A DNA stretch of 64,000 nt, taken from positions 434,001 to 498,000 of the forward strand of contig NZ_AKKC02000016.1 of the NCBI RefSeq assembly GCF_000282095.2, in the 5' to 3' direction. Shown here piece by piece: positions 63,516 to 64,000 of the stretch. The stretch comes from Rhizobium sp. CF080 (GTDB lineage: Bacteria; Pseudomonadota; Alphaproteobacteria; Rhizobiales; Rhizobiaceae). Each line of letters begins with the position of its first letter. Within the stretch, counting starts at the first letter, position 1. Under the pieces are notes generated by a model. It worked only from the letters and a program-made list of their open reading frames with translations. It was not told the DNA's origin and searched no databases. The translations under genes and the position numbers were made by a program.

Positions 63516-63548
63516 AAAAAGAAAAGCCGGGCGCTTGATCGCCCGGCT
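63516..63548 (-). terminator. Rho-independent terminator after mucR
   Basis: AGCCGGGC (63525-63532) pairs with GCCCGGCT (63541-63548) around an 8-base loop. The minus strand continues TTTTCTTTTTTG. It ends the mucR transcript. Confidence 0.8.
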
Positions 63549-63662
63549 CTTTCTCCGCATCTCTCTGTCGATGCCAAACCTACCCGCCGGTCGCTGGCGC
63601 GATCGGTCCTCATCGGGCAGGTTTCAAATCCTCCCGGTGCCTGTGCCGGGCGTTGGCCCGGC

Positions 63663-64000
63663 TCAGGCCTTGCCGCGCTTACGGCGCTGGCCGAGGCCCA
63701 TTTCCTTGGCGAGCCTGGAGCGGGCTTCCGCATAGGCGGGCGCCACCATCGGATAGTCGGCCGGCAGGCCCCACTTCTCGCGATATTCTTCCGGCGTCAT
63801 GTTGTAATGGGTCATCAGATGCCGCTTCAGCGACTTGAACTTCTGCCCGTCCTCCAGGCAGATGAGGTAGTCGTCCTCGATCGATTTCTTGATCGGGACC
63901 GGCGGCTTCGGCTTTTCGATGGCCGCTACAACCGGTGCCGGCGAAGAGGTGTTGCTCAACGCCGAATGCACGTCCGCGATCAAGTGCGAAAGATCGCTGA
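63663..64000 (-). CDS. mucR: MucR/Ros-family zinc-finger regulator, 5' end outside window
   Basis: C-terminal part (about 112 codons) of a MucR/Ros regulator, which acts on exopolysaccharide, motility and symbiosis genes. CLEDGQKFKSLKRHLMTHYN is the zinc-finger helix and PADYPMVAPAYAEARSRLAKEMGLGQRRKR the usual tail. The second Cys of the CxxC finger is replaced by Asp (CLED). The frame is open to base 64000, so the gene continues upstream. Confidence 0.9.
   Translation of the reverse strand, partial: SDLSHLIADVHSALSNTSSPAPVVAAIEKPKPPVPIKKSIEDDYLICLEDGQKFKSLKRHLMTHYNMTPEEYREKWGLPADYPMVAPAYAEARSRLAKEMGLGQRRKRGKA

Overview
The window is GC-rich alphaproteobacterial chromosome, most likely Rhizobiaceae (Rhizobium/Agrobacterium/Sinorhizobium relatives). 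The markers are the block glnE - two-component pair - degP - cycHJKL - feuQPN, a MucR-type regulator, the rhizobial domain families DUF1491, DUF2336, DUF5330 and DUF6456, and two copies of a palindromic repeat that resembles the rhizobial RIME element. I saw no tRNA, rRNA, CRISPR array, integrase or attachment site.

Layout. 1-13.9 kb, minus strand: glnE (3' end outside the window), a histidine kinase and response regulator, the periplasmic protease DegP, the four-gene cytochrome c maturation operon (cycH-cycJ-cycK-cycL), a small lipoprotein, and the symbiosis regulators feuN-feuP-feuQ. 14-34.9 kb, minus strand: a nearly complete RcGTA-like gene transfer agent (or defective prophage) head-tail cluster, read in the order gp1-like, terminase, portal, protease, capsid, connectors, tail proteins, hub proteins and holin. 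It is interrupted by non-structural genes: a GH19-type lysin, a Dabb protein, two toxin-antitoxin pairs, an MFS transporter on the opposite strand, an unrecognised propeller-like protein, and a structured 225-base element that encodes a 31-residue peptide. 35-43 kb: SelO AMPylase, MFS exporter, an outer-membrane beta-barrel, and a copper module (copZ, cueR, copA) with two CueR-type operators. 42.9-53.2 kb: RelBE-like and HigBA toxin-antitoxin pairs, a LuxR regulator, YcgN, PBP1A, RraB, a DUF1214/DUF1254 pair whose second member starts in a tandem repeat, DUF2336 and DUF1491. 53.2-64 kb: GIY-YIG nuclease, a TTG-started small membrane protein, a ClpP paralogue, an ArsR/SRPBCC pair, a partial duplication of a peptidoglycan-binding gene around two inserted genes, a PleC/DivJ-like kinase, SufE, a phosphotransferase, a DUF6456/DnaA-C-like pair and the 3' part of mucR.

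How the genes work together. CycHJKL handle haem delivery and ligation to c-type cytochromes. FeuN restrains FeuQ-FeuP signalling. CopZ/CopA, under CueR, export copper. The GTA-like genes form a chain of start/stop overlaps, which implies coupled translation. The inserted toxin-antitoxin pairs each carry their own palindromic operator and may act as local stabilisers. The most unusual items are the structured small-ORF element between gp14 and gp15, the propeller-like gene between gp11 and gp12, a RIME-like repeat read in frame ahead of the terminase, and the repeat-built N-terminus of the DUF1254 protein.
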